Positions 22,526 to 35,090 of a stretch of DNA of 64,000 nt are shown piece after piece. The stretch comes from Raphanus sativus (taxonomy: Eukaryota > Streptophyta > Magnoliopsida > Brassicales > Brassicaceae). The position numbers were made by a program, and so were the translations under genes. A model generated the notes under the pieces. That model saw nothing but the letters and a program-made list of their open reading frames with translations, did no database searches and had not been told where the DNA came from. Each line of letters starts with the position of its first letter. Position 1 is the first letter of the stretch. The DNA is taken from NCBI RefSeq assembly GCF_000801105.2, contig NC_079511.1, forward strand, positions 22,529,792-22,593,791. The letters run 5' to 3'.

Positions 22526-25145
22526 TAACCTATTAAAAGTGAAGTACAAATGAGTACTTACCCTTATTTTTTCTTATTATTTACGTGGAGTGCCACTGCC
22601 TTATGCACTGCCGTTTCATTTAATTGCCCAACAGCCAATCTATGTCGATATATTCTTCTATTCAAACCGTTTGATTTTATTGAAAATCTGTCTATTCTAA
22701 ACAGAACGAACCAAAATTAATTTCTTTCTGCCCATAAATCTGTCGTTTCACCTTTCCAGCAAAATGAAAACTAAATATATAAATACTTAACCACTTACTA
22801 TATGATATGTCAGTTTGCTCACTATTGATACATGTTGCTTCTAGCTTTCTAAACCATTAATTTCATGTATGTATTATTATTTTTATTCTAAAATTTTGTA
22901 TGATCAATTGTATGTTTTGTAACATGGTCTATTTTAACAATACTCTTATATATAAAATCGTATTATATATTTAAAATGTATTTTCTAGATTTGATACTAA
23001 ATTTATAATAATTAAGATAGTTATTATTATCATTTGATATTAATTTTCGCAAATAAAATATCCCTAAAACTTTCCTACTTTCACGCAGTAATCTAATAAA
23101 AGAAAATATCAAGGGAAATTATTAACTAACAAAATCGTAATATTCGGCAATTCAAAATTTCCAAATCATGTTATACACTTTAATATAAACCAGAATTCTT
23201 GCTAATAACGGATTTATAGACTTCGACTTCAAGTCAAAATCGAGAATTACAAATAATATATCCAATAAATATCTCACTTACCTACATAATCACAAAATTG
23301 AACAGAAAAATCGTTTGTAAATATTTGATACGTTAAGTATATTCCTTATCTATACACAACTTGCTAACCAAGTTTTCTAATTACTAATCTATATCCTATT
23401 AAAATTTGAAGTACAAATGAGAAATTACCCTAATTTTTCATTAATATTTACAATCAAATGCCACTCAATTTAATAATAAAAATTCTCTGCAAAGTCTTTA
23501 TTCGTTAGTGGATCTCCCAAGCCCATTAAAAATATGATGACCAAAAATAATTTTGTGGACATACGATTATTGTTTTAAAAATGATTGTAAAATCAAATCC
23601 ATATTAGATTTCTTTACATTTTGATATGGGATACAAGACCTCTCGGTCCATATGCATATATTGTTATATTCCTTTTTATATCATATCATTTATATTTTGA
23701 TATCTATATTATTAAAATTGATATACAAATTAGATTTACTTGGAAACATATATAACAATTTTAAGAAGATATTTGTTTGAAAATTTGGATAACAGTTTAA
23801 AAAATAGGTTTGTTTGGAAATATGAATATCAATTTTAAAATAAGAGCTTTGTTTGAAAACATGAATAGCAGTATAAAAATGATATAATGTTGTTTGAAAA
23901 CATAGATAGCAGTGTATTAACAAAAAAAAATAAACTATGTTATTTAAAAAAAAACTGGGAATCTATTATATTATGAAAAACTATCTATTTGAGTAAACTT
24001 TAAAATATACGAAAAATGAGTTAATCTAATTATCTAAAATATCATTTATCTAAAATAATCATAAAACAAAATTCAAAAATTTTATATATATATTTCAAAT
24101 CAAAATAATAATTTAAAGTTGATTTATATCAAAAATTGATTCAAAATATACATATATTCATAATTTTATTTTTACTAAAGTCAAATTTCATATACCAACT
24201 TAAATTATAATTTTATATTTTATTATGTATAAGAAAAATACAATATAAAGTCAAATTTCATATACCAACTTAAATAATAATTTTATATTTTATTAAATTT
24301 AAAAAATATAATATATGTGATTATTTATATGATAGTACATATAAAATACTATTAGTTATAAGCTTGCTGTGTTTTTAAAGGAATAAATAGATTGTGAAAT
24401 ATAAAGTTTATTAGGCATGTTGTTTGGGTGGTGTAGTCGGTTATAGAGGTGGGCGTTCGAGTACCCATTCGGGTTTGGTTTGGGTCTGTTTGGATTTCGG
24501 GTTTCCGGGGTCAAAGATTTCAGTATCATTCAAATATTTTTAAATTTTGGTTCGGATTCAATTTAGATCTTTGCGGGTTTGTTCGAGTTCAGATAACTCA
24601 TTTAAATTATTTTTAAAATTCATTATATACTTTAAATTTCTCAAAATATATAAACAAAATAATATATTACATATAAATTTGAATAACATATATCAGAATA
24701 CCTGAACTTAACATATAAATTGATTTGATTTAAATATTTAAATAGATAATCAATAATTATTTTAAATATTTTTGGTGATTTTGGTATACTTTAACTTTTT
24801 AGATATTTACATATGACTGTTTAGGTATATTTTCAATTATTTAAACCAACTTATAAGTACTATATATTCTGAATGTTTTTATATACATTAAATCTAAAAA
24901 TAATAAAATATATAAGTATATAAATCTATTTCAAATACATTCAGGTATCTGAAATACCTTGGTTCAGATCGGATTCAGTTCTCTAAATATCTAAATTTTG
25001 ATATTTAATCAATTTCGGTTCGGGTTGATACTTTTTTCGATCGGGATCGGTTCAAATTTTTGGATTCGAATTTTTTGTCCAACTCTAATATTGACATAAA
25101 AAACAACAAATTTTATAAAAATATACCGTGCGGGTTAAAATCTAG
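22522..25145 (+). mobile_element. Stack of Helitron 5' ends sharing one visible 3' end
   Basis: Three 5'-type ends occur in the same orientation: 22522 (TCTATAACCTATTAAAAG), 23388 (TCTATATCCTATTAAAAT) and 23703 (TCTATATTATTAAAATTG). Only one 3' terminus follows (GTGCGGGTTAAAATCTAG, CTAG at 25142-25145). A minisatellite with TTGTTTGAAAACAT as core lies at 23740-23910, and AACCG/CGGGTT-type low-complexity sequence at 24440-24620 and 24950-25080. The elements appear nested or truncated. No coding sequence is present. Confidence 0.6.
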
Positions 25146-25573
25146 TTCCTTTTAAAGTTCGTGTGATCATCGTGTAGTAGCCGCATATTTGCACATTTCA
25201 TTTGTCCTTTCTGGTTATCATGTTCATGTATTAATTGTGTCAAACGTTGCTTGGGAGCAAACTAATGTTTACCCCAAATACAGACGATGAACGTTGAAAC
25301 CTAAAACCGGTAAAATGCTTTGGAGACTAGTCAAATAATAAATAAAGAGATTAGGGTTATTCCTTTTAAAGTTCGTGTGATCATCGTGTAGTAGCCGCAT
25401 ATTTGCACATTTCATTTGTCCTTTCTGGTTATCATGTTCATGTATTAATTGTGTCAAACGTTGCTTGGGAGCAAACTAATGTTTACCCCAAATACAGACG
25501 ATGAACGTTGAAACCTAAAACCGGTAAAATGCTTTGGAGACTAGTCAAATAATAAATAAAGAGATTAGGGTTA
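25146..25573. repeat. Perfect 214-bp tandem duplication
   Basis: Bases 25146-25359 and 25360-25573 appear identical by eye, starting TTCCTTTTAAAGTTCGTG and ending GAGATTAGGGTTA. The first copy begins at the very first base after the Helitron CTAG terminus. It is non-coding in all frames except for a short minus frame of no known family. Confidence 0.95.
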
Positions 25574-27250
25574 AAGATTCACTCTCAAGAACTAAAAACA
25601 TGTAGTCGAAAGCTTAAGAGCTCGTAGTCATTTTTTTCTCACTCTCCTTTTTGTCACGGTATTTATTGAGGTGTGTGAGCCGTTTTGACAGTCATCATTA
25701 TACTTGTTCCTTGTGCAGGTTTGGTGGTTTCTGTCAGCTACGATCAGCGGTAGGCGTAAACAATTGATAGCTCACTGTTTGTGCTGTTCCTCCTTGCGTA
25801 GCAAAATATCCTTCCTAAATTCGTCGATGGGCGTCCTCGTGTTAATGGGTTTTTTCCCAATCCAAATCGCGTGGGGCCAAAAGCCCTCCCACCAACAAGG
25901 AAAATTGATGATTGCGTCCACAAAACGAATTCCTTGGGAGATCTTGTGCAAAAATGGACCATGCAGGTGAATCCATCCATCATGTATTCTATATTAAGCA
26001 CCATATTCTTTGAATTTGGTTTCTCTATGCCTGCCAATATGGGAGCTGGTAATAAAAGGAAGAGAAAAGAAACGTGGAACTTGATCCAAGATGAAGGGTA
26101 AGTTGTTAGCTGGAACAGAGGAATATGGTTTGCTTATGTCGCATGCTACAATGGAAACTAGAGACCACTTACGTAAATATGGAAAGTAGTAACAAAATTG
26201 ATTCTAAAGTAACAATATAATACAAACTGGAATAAAAACGATCTTTTCGAAACCAAACCAGTGTTTTGAAACTCGACATGTATCCGCGGTCGATCCGACA
26301 AACCAAGTGATCCGGTATATAAGTTGGTTCGGATTTTAGGAAGAACAATTAAAACTCCGGTAAAATCCATTTAAAATTGTTAAAATCTAAAATCCGATCA
26401 CCGGTTGAACCACAAACCAATACATAACTTTTAACTATTATTTTTTTGGATTTTTCCAGTTATATTATTAGAATCTATTTTGTATTCTAATTAATAAGTT
26501 AAGTTTTTAAATTTTAGAAAATAAAAAATCATATTATCATGTGGATTATGAATCTATTAACAAAACTAGTTTTTATGATTTGGCATTAGTTTATTTTTTA
26601 TCGATAATGTATAAAAAAATTGTGTTTTACTTTTGGTTTATTTTGGATTTAATATTTAATTTTATTGTCACATTATACATTAAATACTTCAAAATTTTAA
26701 GTCTGGATATATATTTTATTATAGTCTGGATATATTTTTATTCTATTTCATAATTCTTAACTTGTTATAAAATTGTTAAATAGTCTAAATTATTTTATTT
26801 TTGATATTTCGTATGTGAAATGAAAATAAAAATAAAAAAACACAAGTTACATATTTCCCAAACGCTTTTTAAAACATAAAAGATTTTCTATATTTTTCAA
26901 TAGCTAATATATTATTATATAATATAATTAATTTATTTATTAATTTGCGGTTCATTTGCGGTCGATTTAATAATCCAGTGACCCGGTAAATTATCTGATT
27001 CACTGTTTAGAATTTTTTAAGTAAGACACCATTATTTGTTTTTAGCTATGTGTTTCAATCAATTATGCATAGTAACTTGAAAAGAAAGAAACTCTCCTCG
27101 ACAAAAATATGAGGCATAGGCTGCTTTGAGTAAGGAAAATTAATAGGAGATGGCGGCTAATAAGATGGACTTCAATTCTGGTTTTGGCACAATATCTATT
27201 TACTAAATTTATTCAAAAATAGCAATCTTTTTTTACTTGTCATTCACTCA
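25574..27250. other. Intergenic DNA before the CYP72A cluster
   Basis: Apart from the exon-like fragment at 25802-25966, the region is AT-rich. Positions 26260-26420 and 26940-26990 contain ACCGG, CGGTTGAACC and GCGGTCGAT motifs, resembling edges of a degenerate transposon, but no matched termini were found. Confidence 0.3.
25802..25966 (+). pseudogene. Exon-like fragment of an unrecognised gene
   Basis: An open stretch of about 55 codons with ordinary codon usage (including GRPRVNGFFPNPNRVGPKA and DDCVHKTNSLGDLVQKW) ends at a good donor site (CAG/GTGAAT). Upstream the same frame holds stops, while the neighbouring frame is open, suggesting a frameshift. I do not recognise the family. Confidence 0.35.
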
Positions 27251-27558
27251 TGTTAACACGATGTGACCAAAATACTTTTGATTAAACCTTCAATTCAAAG
27301 GAAAATAATCAGTAGACAAATCCTAACATGTTTCATATTACATAGGTTTTTAGAGAAGAAAAGTAAGAACATGGTATATATTTGAATTCACTTCTGGCGG
27401 ACTAATGTTTTCATTTGAAGTGACAAAGAAATGTCAATAATTTGACACTCATGTCTTTTTCCCTCACACAAATCCAACGGTCACAACAGAATAATTATAA
27501 GAGACGTAAAATATAAAGTATATATGACATCAGTGGTGATTTTATCACCAAAATAGGC

Positions 27559-27609
<51 letters not shown>

Positions 27610-27661
27610 AGAATATCAGCAGGTTAGCCATCTTTCTCTCTCTCTCTCTCTGTGAACGAAA
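27251..27661 (+). promoter_or_regulatory. Promoter and leader of CYP72A copy 1
   Basis: Blocks here recur before copy 2. They include ATGTGACCAAA near 27262, AATCAGT-GACAA near 27308, CACACAAATC near 27465, the palindrome TGGTGAT-N3-ATCACCA at 27534-27550, and the leader CGAGAATATCAGCAGGTTA at 27608-27626. Between the palindrome and the leader lies a (TA)n microsatellite (27560-27605). A CT tract (27635-27652) precedes the ATG. Confidence 0.6.
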
Positions 27662-30065
27662 ATGCAAACATCAGCTGCGTCAGTGATAGTTTCGATAGCT
27701 ATAGCTGTTGTATCGTGGTGGATATGGAAAAATCTAAAGTGGGTTTGGTTTAAACCAAAGATGCTTGAAAGTTACCTGAGAAGACAGGGTATTGCCGGTA
27801 CTCCTTACACGCCACTTGTCGGAGATATAAAAAGGGATTATAGCACGTTAATGGAGGCAAGGTCCAAACCCATCAAAGTAACTGACGATATCATCCCACG
27901 TGTCTTGCCTTTTCCCTCGCACATGCTCAAGACTTACGGTATGTTTCTTGATCCTATCTGTTAAGATCTTAATATAGATAACGAGAACAAGAAAACTGTT
28001 GCTGAAGTGTATGAACCGGTATTATTAAGCCTTTGATAATGATTTTAAAGATTTATGATTAACACAAACGTGGATTTCATTTTAGAAAACCGATAAAACA
28101 CGTAGGCGAGATGATAATCTCTTTCCTTATATCTAAAATTGCACGTAATGTGACGACAACCGCCATTCAAGAAGCTTATGATACAGCCGTGACAAAATCT
28201 ACATATGTAATCTGTGAACTAATATGCCTTATTTTCAAAAAAAAATCTGTGAACTTTTTTTTTTCTGTGCTTAGAGAATATATTACCAAAAATATATTTG
28301 ATGGGCCGAAGGTTCTATACCGAGAACCACTAGCCAGGGCGGGTTGATGGCAGTAGCGCTCGTGTGGGTGACTCCATCACTCTACTGATACACATAGTAT
28401 ACTGAAGCCATTTGAACTTAAAATAATGAATTCACTCCTTTATACATTTGACAATAAAAATCATAATCTTCCAATGTAGATTTTTATAAGTTCTCATTTA
28501 CACTTGTCACTTCTTTGTATCTTGATGTTGCTGGAACAGGAAGGACTTTCTTTACATGGCTTGGACCTATACCAACCATTACCATCACGGATCCTGAGAA
28601 AATCAAGGAAGTGTTCAACAAAGTTTATGATTTCCCAAAGCCACATATATTCCCTTTGAGCAACCTTATAGTCAGTGGACTCTTCCGCTATGAAGGTGAT
28701 AAATGGGCAAAACACCGAAGAATCATTAATCCTGCTTTCCACCTTGAGAAGATCAAGGTTTTTGGCTTTATTTTTCCTAGTACAGAATCAGGTTTGCATG
28801 CTTTATGTATTTTATCTGACCCAAAATGTGACTTATGTTTCCATGTATAGAAAATGGTACCTGTGTTCCACCAGAGCTGCAGAGAGGTTATTGGCCAATG
28901 GGACAAGATAGTTTCCGAAAAAGGGTCATCCTGTGAGGTGGACGTTTGGCCTGGACTTATGAGTATAACAGAAGATGTGATCTCTCGTACTGCTTTTGGA
29001 AGCAGCTATAAAGAAGGACATAGGATATTTGAGCTACAAACAGAACTAGGACAGCTCATCATCCAAGCTGTTCGGAAATCTTACATCCCTGGATATAGGT
29101 AATGAAAACCTCAATCTCCTGGCCTGATTCTTGGTATTAGAACCACTGCAATCTATTAATAATGTTATTCCTTTTTTACCAAGATATCTCCCAACAAAGG
29201 ACAACCGAAGGATAAAAACAGTAGCCAGAGAAGCCCAAGTTATACTGAGAGGGCTCGTTAACAAAAGGTTAATGGCAAGGGAAGCTGGGGAAGCACCAAA
29301 CGAAGATTTATTAGGTATACTGCTTGAATCGAATTTAGGGCAAGCTAAAGGAGATGGAATGAGCATTGAGGATGTGATAGAGGAGTGCAAGCTGTTCTAC
29401 TTTGCCGGGCAAGAGACAACTTCAGTACTTCTAGTTTGGACAATGATTCTGCTAAGCCAACACCAAGATTGGCAGGCTCGTGCACGAGAAGAAGTTAAGC
29501 AAGTATTTGGTGATAAAGAACCTGATACAGAAGGCCTTAGCCATCTCAAAATTGTAAGTCAAAATCAAAACCTTCAAGTAACTATACTCTGGTTGTGTTT
29601 TAATGTTTTTTTTTTGCGGAATGATTTGACCTCTTTCAGATGACAATGATAATTAATGAGGTCCTTAGGCTATATCCTCCAGTAACTCATTTAAAACGAG
29701 CCATTCACAAAGAGATGAAGCTAGGCGACCTGACGCTACCAGGTGGCGTTCACATCAGTCTACCTATTATGCTAGTCCAACGCGATACCCAGCTATGGGG
29801 TAACGATGCAGCAGAGTTCAATCCTGAGAGATTCAAAGATGGTGTCTCAAAGGCAACAAAGAGCCAAGTCTCCTTCTTTCCCTTTGCTTGGGGACCAAGG
29901 ATCTGCATTGGCCAAAATTTTGCCTTATTAGAGGCAAAGATGGCAATGGCATTGATTTTACAGAGATTCTCCTTTGAGCTTTCTCCTTCCTATGTCCATG
30001 CTCCTTACACAGTATTCACCCTTCACCCAGAGTTTGGTGCTCATCTTATCCTGCAGAAGCTATAA
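27662..30065 (+). CDS. CYP72A: Cytochrome P450 of family CYP72A, copy 1, five exons
   Basis: ER-bound haem monooxygenase. Exons 27662-27938, 28540-28757, 28851-29098, 29184-29553 and 29640-30065 give 1539 nt, or 512 residues, the usual P450 length, without stops. An N-terminal membrane anchor (about residues 5-22) is followed by the CYP72-type region [20 protein letters not shown]. The I-helix oxygen motif AGQETT lies near 322-327, ExxR (EVLR) at 378-381, PERF near 433-436, and the haem loop [13 protein letters not shown] with Cys about 460. The gene closely matches the Arabidopsis CYP72A7-15 cluster on chromosome 3 (recall). CYP72A substrates in plants include terpenoids, gibberellins and secologanin-type compounds; the substrate here is unknown. 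Intron 1 is long (601 bp). A paralogue lies 7.8 kb downstream in the same orientation. Confidence 0.95.
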
Positions 30066-30301
30066 TTTCATAACACGAGAGAATAAAACACTAAAAGTGA
30101 CCCTTGTATTTAAATTTACTTTCTTTCCAAGCATGTCATTACCAAACCAGAGCAGAAGTAGAACTCAAACTCAAAGGCTCTACTCACCAGATTGTCAAAT
30201 AATGTTCCCTTCCATTTTGTTATACTATCGTAATTTGATGATGACATCAAACTTATTTAGAATGATAATTTAGGACGAGTTTTTTTTTTTTAAACACAAT
30301 A

Positions 30302-30448
30302 TGCAAGATCCTGCAATCAGAGGTTATGGACATTGGTGCAGCTATTTCTCAACTAAAGGGGCTTGTGTCATTTCTGAAAGAGAACAGAGAAACAGGCTTT
30401 GAACGAGCAAAAACTGAAACTACACGAATTGCAAATGAGATGGATTAA
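30302..30448 (+). pseudogene. hAT-family transposase fragment
   Basis: The frame 30302-30448 reads 48 residues (including ILQSEVMDIGAAISQLKGL and GFERAKTETTRIANEMD) before a stop. This matches, from memory, an internal region of the zinc finger MYM-type/TTF-type hAT transposase-like proteins common in plants. Nothing else of the transposase is visible on either side. It is a relic lying 240 bp after CYP72A copy 1. Confidence 0.6.
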
Positions 30449-31944
30449 TGCCACATATTGTGAACCTGGCTCTGAACCATATTTTTTCTGGGTTTCAAAC
30501 GTAAAACCAAATGGCAATAACCAGATTGGTTCAAGTTTTTTTATATATTATTTATGTCCCATCAGAATTTCTAATGCAAAAACTTTATATCTTCACAAAT
30601 AAATACTAATAAGTTGTTTGGCGGTTGTTGTGGTTTTTGGCATTGTTAAAACAATTGCTAAACAATACACTCATGAATGTATTATACCATACACATTAAA
30701 CTACTGTTAAATTCTAAAGTAGCAAAAACCAAGTTTTATAAACCTTATTTTTACTTTTATGAAATCTTCATATCTTGTAAGTTTCTTTTGTTTAATTTCT
30801 TGGCCCACATAGTCTACTTTTTTTTTGAAAAGACACACAGAAAATATACAATTAATTTAATTAATCTCATTTTTTTAGGCACACAGAAAATATACATTTA
30901 TGAATTATTTTCCTGTGGGGCATATAAAAAATGAGATGTCAATAAGCCAATGTGTTATTAAGAGTGTGATTTGTTAGTGTTGGAGCAAATGAGAGAAAAT
31001 TAGTTAGGTGAAAAAGAGAGGAAACATAAAAGTGGGCAAGAGAGAATATGGAGTAAATACTTTTACTCTTGTGGATATGAGAGTAAACATGTGTCTACAC
31101 TTACCTCTATTTGAATAGTAATGGGAGGAAATAAAAAGAAACACACATTTTACCTGATTGGAAAATTGCTTAAAGAATATATATGTGTAAACTTAAAATT
31201 ATAATCTTGAATAATTTTCTTTTATCTATTGTTTTGGTTAAAATATTAAATCGAATTATATAAAATTAAGAGAAAATTGTTTAGATATATAATTATCAAA
31301 ACATAAAATTAAATCGTATTTTTAAAAATTTTAGATATGAAGAGGAAACAAATGATATAAGGACTAAGATAATTACAATTTTAAAAAAACTGTATAACTT
31401 TTTGAAGATTTATTTAGTAATAAAAATAATAATTGTAAAAAAATCAAATATAATTCGAATTTTATAAAATATTTTTATATTTCTACTTATATTATTATGT
31501 TATTTAATGTTATATTAATGATGATAGAGGAGTTATTACCTTATTTTAAAAATTTTACCAAAAATATAAACTAACATTAAATATGAGTGTCTATGTCATA
31601 ATTGATTTCAAACCATGTCATAATTTTTGTTAAGCCATGACATCTTTTTCTAAGGAAAATGAATGTAGCGATGACAAATAAGCAAAATTCAAAAAATCAT
31701 TTCACAAATAATTACTAAGAGATAGTTTCTTTTATGACTGGAAGATTAAAAAAAAAAACAATTCAACGGTTGTGATTCACTAGGTATTTGTTTTTATAAT
31801 AATTGTTTTATTCTACTCCTTCTACGTATATTTCTGTTTATTTTTTAATTTAAAATTATATATAACGATAATAAATATATTTTTTATTTCTATATTTTGA
31901 TATCGTTTTTAATATATATATATTTAACATTTAAAAATTAAAGA
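30449..31944. other. AT-rich intergenic DNA
   Basis: A short A(C)ACAGAAAATATA repeat occurs at 30835-30850 and 30881-30895. No gene recognised. Confidence 0.3.
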
Positions 31945-32760
31945 TATGGACGATAAAACATGGACAATATAACTGTGGATAGGAGAAACGACATGAAATG
32001 TGTGGACGCATAAACATGGATAGAAAATTATGGACATGAAGTAAAAATGAATCTCTATATCACTCGGACATTTGCAATCAGTGGAATGTCTCAAATCATA
32101 TATGAACCTAATACCATAGAAATATATATTTTTGGATTTTGATCAACTTAAAACATTGCAGTAGCAAGAGACAAGATCGAAAACAAGTTATTTAAGTTTT
32201 AATCTTTTACAAAAATACATCTCCATCAAATACACATCAAAACAGATTGGACATATGTTTATACTCTCTCCAGAGAAGTTCTGTTTTCTGATTATCCCCT
32301 GTTTTTTTATACTTGTTGTTGTGAATAACTTGTTTTTCCCTAGCCTCTGTGTATCCTACCCACGGTATATTCATCCATGAAATAACCACATACATATTCA
32401 GGAGACGCCATCCACGACACACTAACCACGAGAAACTCATCCACGATACATTCATCCATAAACCACAATTCACCCATCCATTAGTTTTATAGATGATAGG
32501 AAAGTTTTCAGATAACCTTGAATCACTACACATGCTCTCATACATGGCTCTTAAGATCACAAAGTCCAAGACATTGCATACTTGAGTTTCCACTTGATTT
32601 TATAAAATTTGAAACACAAACAACCAATTGCATAGCTTCTTTATAAAAACGTTAGCACAATTCTCTTGTCCACAAGTATTTTGTCCACAAATATCTCGTC
32701 TACAATTTTCTCTTCCTCAACTTTGACGTCCACTGCTATTATGTCAATTTCTTCCTTGTT
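31945..32760. repeat. Clusters of a short TGGACA-type motif in opposite orientations
   Basis: At 31945-32040 the plus strand repeats (A/T)TGGA(C/T) about seven times at 13-25-base spacing. At 32345-32480 and 32665-32735 the complement recurs (CATCCACGA, TTGTCCACAA, CGTCCAC). Opposed arrays of short subterminal motifs are typical of DNA transposons with subterminal transposase-binding sites. No terminal inverted repeat was identified. Confidence 0.45.
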
Positions 32761-34189
32761 TATACATTTTTTGTAACATCAAATCCAACATAAACAGTGG
32801 TGAAACCGACATAAAGAATTAGAAAACCTTTATTTTGTTGGAGAACTATGTATATTTCAACAGAGACTCTTACATAGTTTTTTTCTTAAATTGTTCATTC
32901 TCATATATATAAATTTTAAAATTTAAAACTGATCTCGGAAACAGCAATTTAGATGGAGAAAATAGATGTATCTTGGAAACGACAAGATTTGGTTTGCGAT
33001 GAAGGGTTGTCGGAGATTGCAGAAGGATGGCCATATATCAAAAGCATGATTAGGGTAATGGAGAAATTGGGGGTTTCAGTTGAAGATGAGAAAGAGATAA
33101 TATATCTTTTTATTCATTTATATTTTTTTGACATTAAACAGTGATTTTTATTACTCAAACTAGAGGTGCTCTAGATAAACCAGATTGAAATAGAATAACC
33201 AATAAAATAAAGCTCTTTATGAAAAGATTTCGCCAGTCCTAGATAAAGAGTCTGAAATCTGATTTACTTTTACTTTACTTTTATAAGACAATAAAACACC
33301 CTTTTCTAATGAAACAACAAGTGCTCTCTAGTTTCAAAGATAAATTGGTCAATGAGAAAGTGTCCTCTCAACCTAATGTGTTTTATTTGGTAATTAATAA
33401 TTCAAAAATTGTCACTGAATGTAAAGCTTTTCAATAAATTAGGCATAGTGTCAAAGAACATAACTCTCATCGGAAAATTATTCTCATGTTTTTTAAATAT
33501 TTAATAGTTAAATAAATGTTAATTTTTATATTTTCTATTTTAATAAAATATTTTTTATTACGTAAAATAAGCTTAAAATATTTATATATACATAAATTTT
33601 ATTTATTTTTAAAATATATGATGTAAAATATTTTTAGCTAGTATAATATAAATCTTTTAGATAATGATGAATACCAAACTAAAGAATGTTGTCTTGATTT
33701 ATAGATAATTATATATTAACAAATATAACCTACTTATTTATTAAGAATAATAAATATTTTTAACGTTCTAAATGTAAACGTGAGAGCGAACAAATTATTT
33801 TGTAAATAATAGTGTAATCAATTTTGAATCTTCTATCAACTTTTTCAAAAATTATTACAATAAGTGATTTTGATTGTCCTCAAAAATTTACAGTAAAAAG
33901 TAAATTATTATTCTATCTTAAATATGTATATATTAAAATAGATTCGGTTTAATACTATTAAACCAAAATATAATATAAACGTATATGTAATACTTTAATA
34001 TTACTAAATTAGAGTGTATATGTTTGGATATGATATTGTCTTTAGCATATTTTAATTATTTTCAAGATAAATGATAAATTATCAGTTAAAACACTAAAAT
34101 TATTTATTAATTAATATTAATAATTAAGTATAAATATGACTAAAACTATAATTATGGAGAGCATGAAAAAAAGCAAATTCACTTTTCAA
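32761..34189. other. AT-rich intergenic DNA with one short frame
   Basis: A plus frame at 32953-33144 (63 residues, starting MEKIDVSWKRQDL) has normal codon usage for about 45 codons. I recognise no family, and it has no clear gene context. The rest is very AT-rich. Confidence 0.25.
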
Positions 34190-35090
34190 ATAATAGTAAA
34201 ATAAATAGATATAATAAAAATAATTATTTTAGTATAACAACACAATATATAAGAATTATCTTATTTTAAAAATAATTAATATTATTAATATAAATTCTTT
34301 TTTAACTATATTAAATACATAAATAATAGTATAGATATAGATAAATTGTTAAGATAAACAACACAATATATAAGAATTATCATATTTATAAAGTTAATTT
34401 TATTAATATAGATGCACTTTTGGTTATATAATAAATTCGCAAATAATATTATAGATATAGATAAACTGTTTTATATCTTATTTTAAATTTTTATAATAGT
34501 AGAATTATCTTACTTTAAAAAGTATGATTAATATAAGTTCGTTTTAGTTATATATAAAAATTCATTAAAAGTGTCATCGACTTTAACCTCTCTAACTTTT
34601 AATGTGACAGTTTGGTTGCGAAAGATCACTTCGTAAATAATAGTATAGATAACAACACAATATATAGAATTATTTTATTTTAAAAATAATTAATATTATT
34701 AATATAAATTCGTTTTAACTATATAAAATACATAAATAATGGTTTAGATATAGATAAATTAATCTATATTTTATTTTTTAACTTCCATAACAGAAATAAT
34801 TATTTTAAGATAACAATATAATATATAAGAATTATATTACTTATAAAAATTAATTTTATTAATATACATTTTTTTGGTTATACAATAAATTTGCAAATAA
34901 TCGTTTAGATATAGATAAGTTGTTTTATATTTTATTTTTAATTTTTACAATAGTAGAATTATATTATTTTTTAAAGAATATGATTAATATATTTTTTTTT
35001 AATTATATATAAAAGTTTATTAAAGGTATCATCGATTTTAATCACTCTAACTTTTAACGTAACAGTTTCGTTGCAAAATATCACTTTGCA
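34190..35090. repeat. Two degenerate tandem units of about 457 bp, AT-rich
   Basis: The marker ATCGACTTTAACC(T)CTCTAACTTTTAA followed by a GTTGCGAAAGATCACTT block occurs at about 34573-34635 and again at about 35030-35090. Each unit also contains two or more sub-repeats (AATTAATATTATTAATATA, ATAGATATAGATAAATTG, ACAACACAATATATAAGAAT). The array ends directly before the promoter blocks shared with CYP72A copy 1. Confidence 0.7.

Noticed and set aside
27560..27605. TA run read as an array of TATA boxes
   Set aside because: It is a simple microsatellite. It may serve as TATA box, but individual sites cannot be assigned.
28111..28347. Frame of 78 codons in CYP72A copy 1
   Set aside because: It lies in intron 1, which is bounded by good splice sites that keep the P450 frame.
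32953..33144. Plus frame of 63 codons
   Set aside because: Codon usage is plausible for 45 codons but there is no recognised family or gene structure; mentioned only in the spacer entry.
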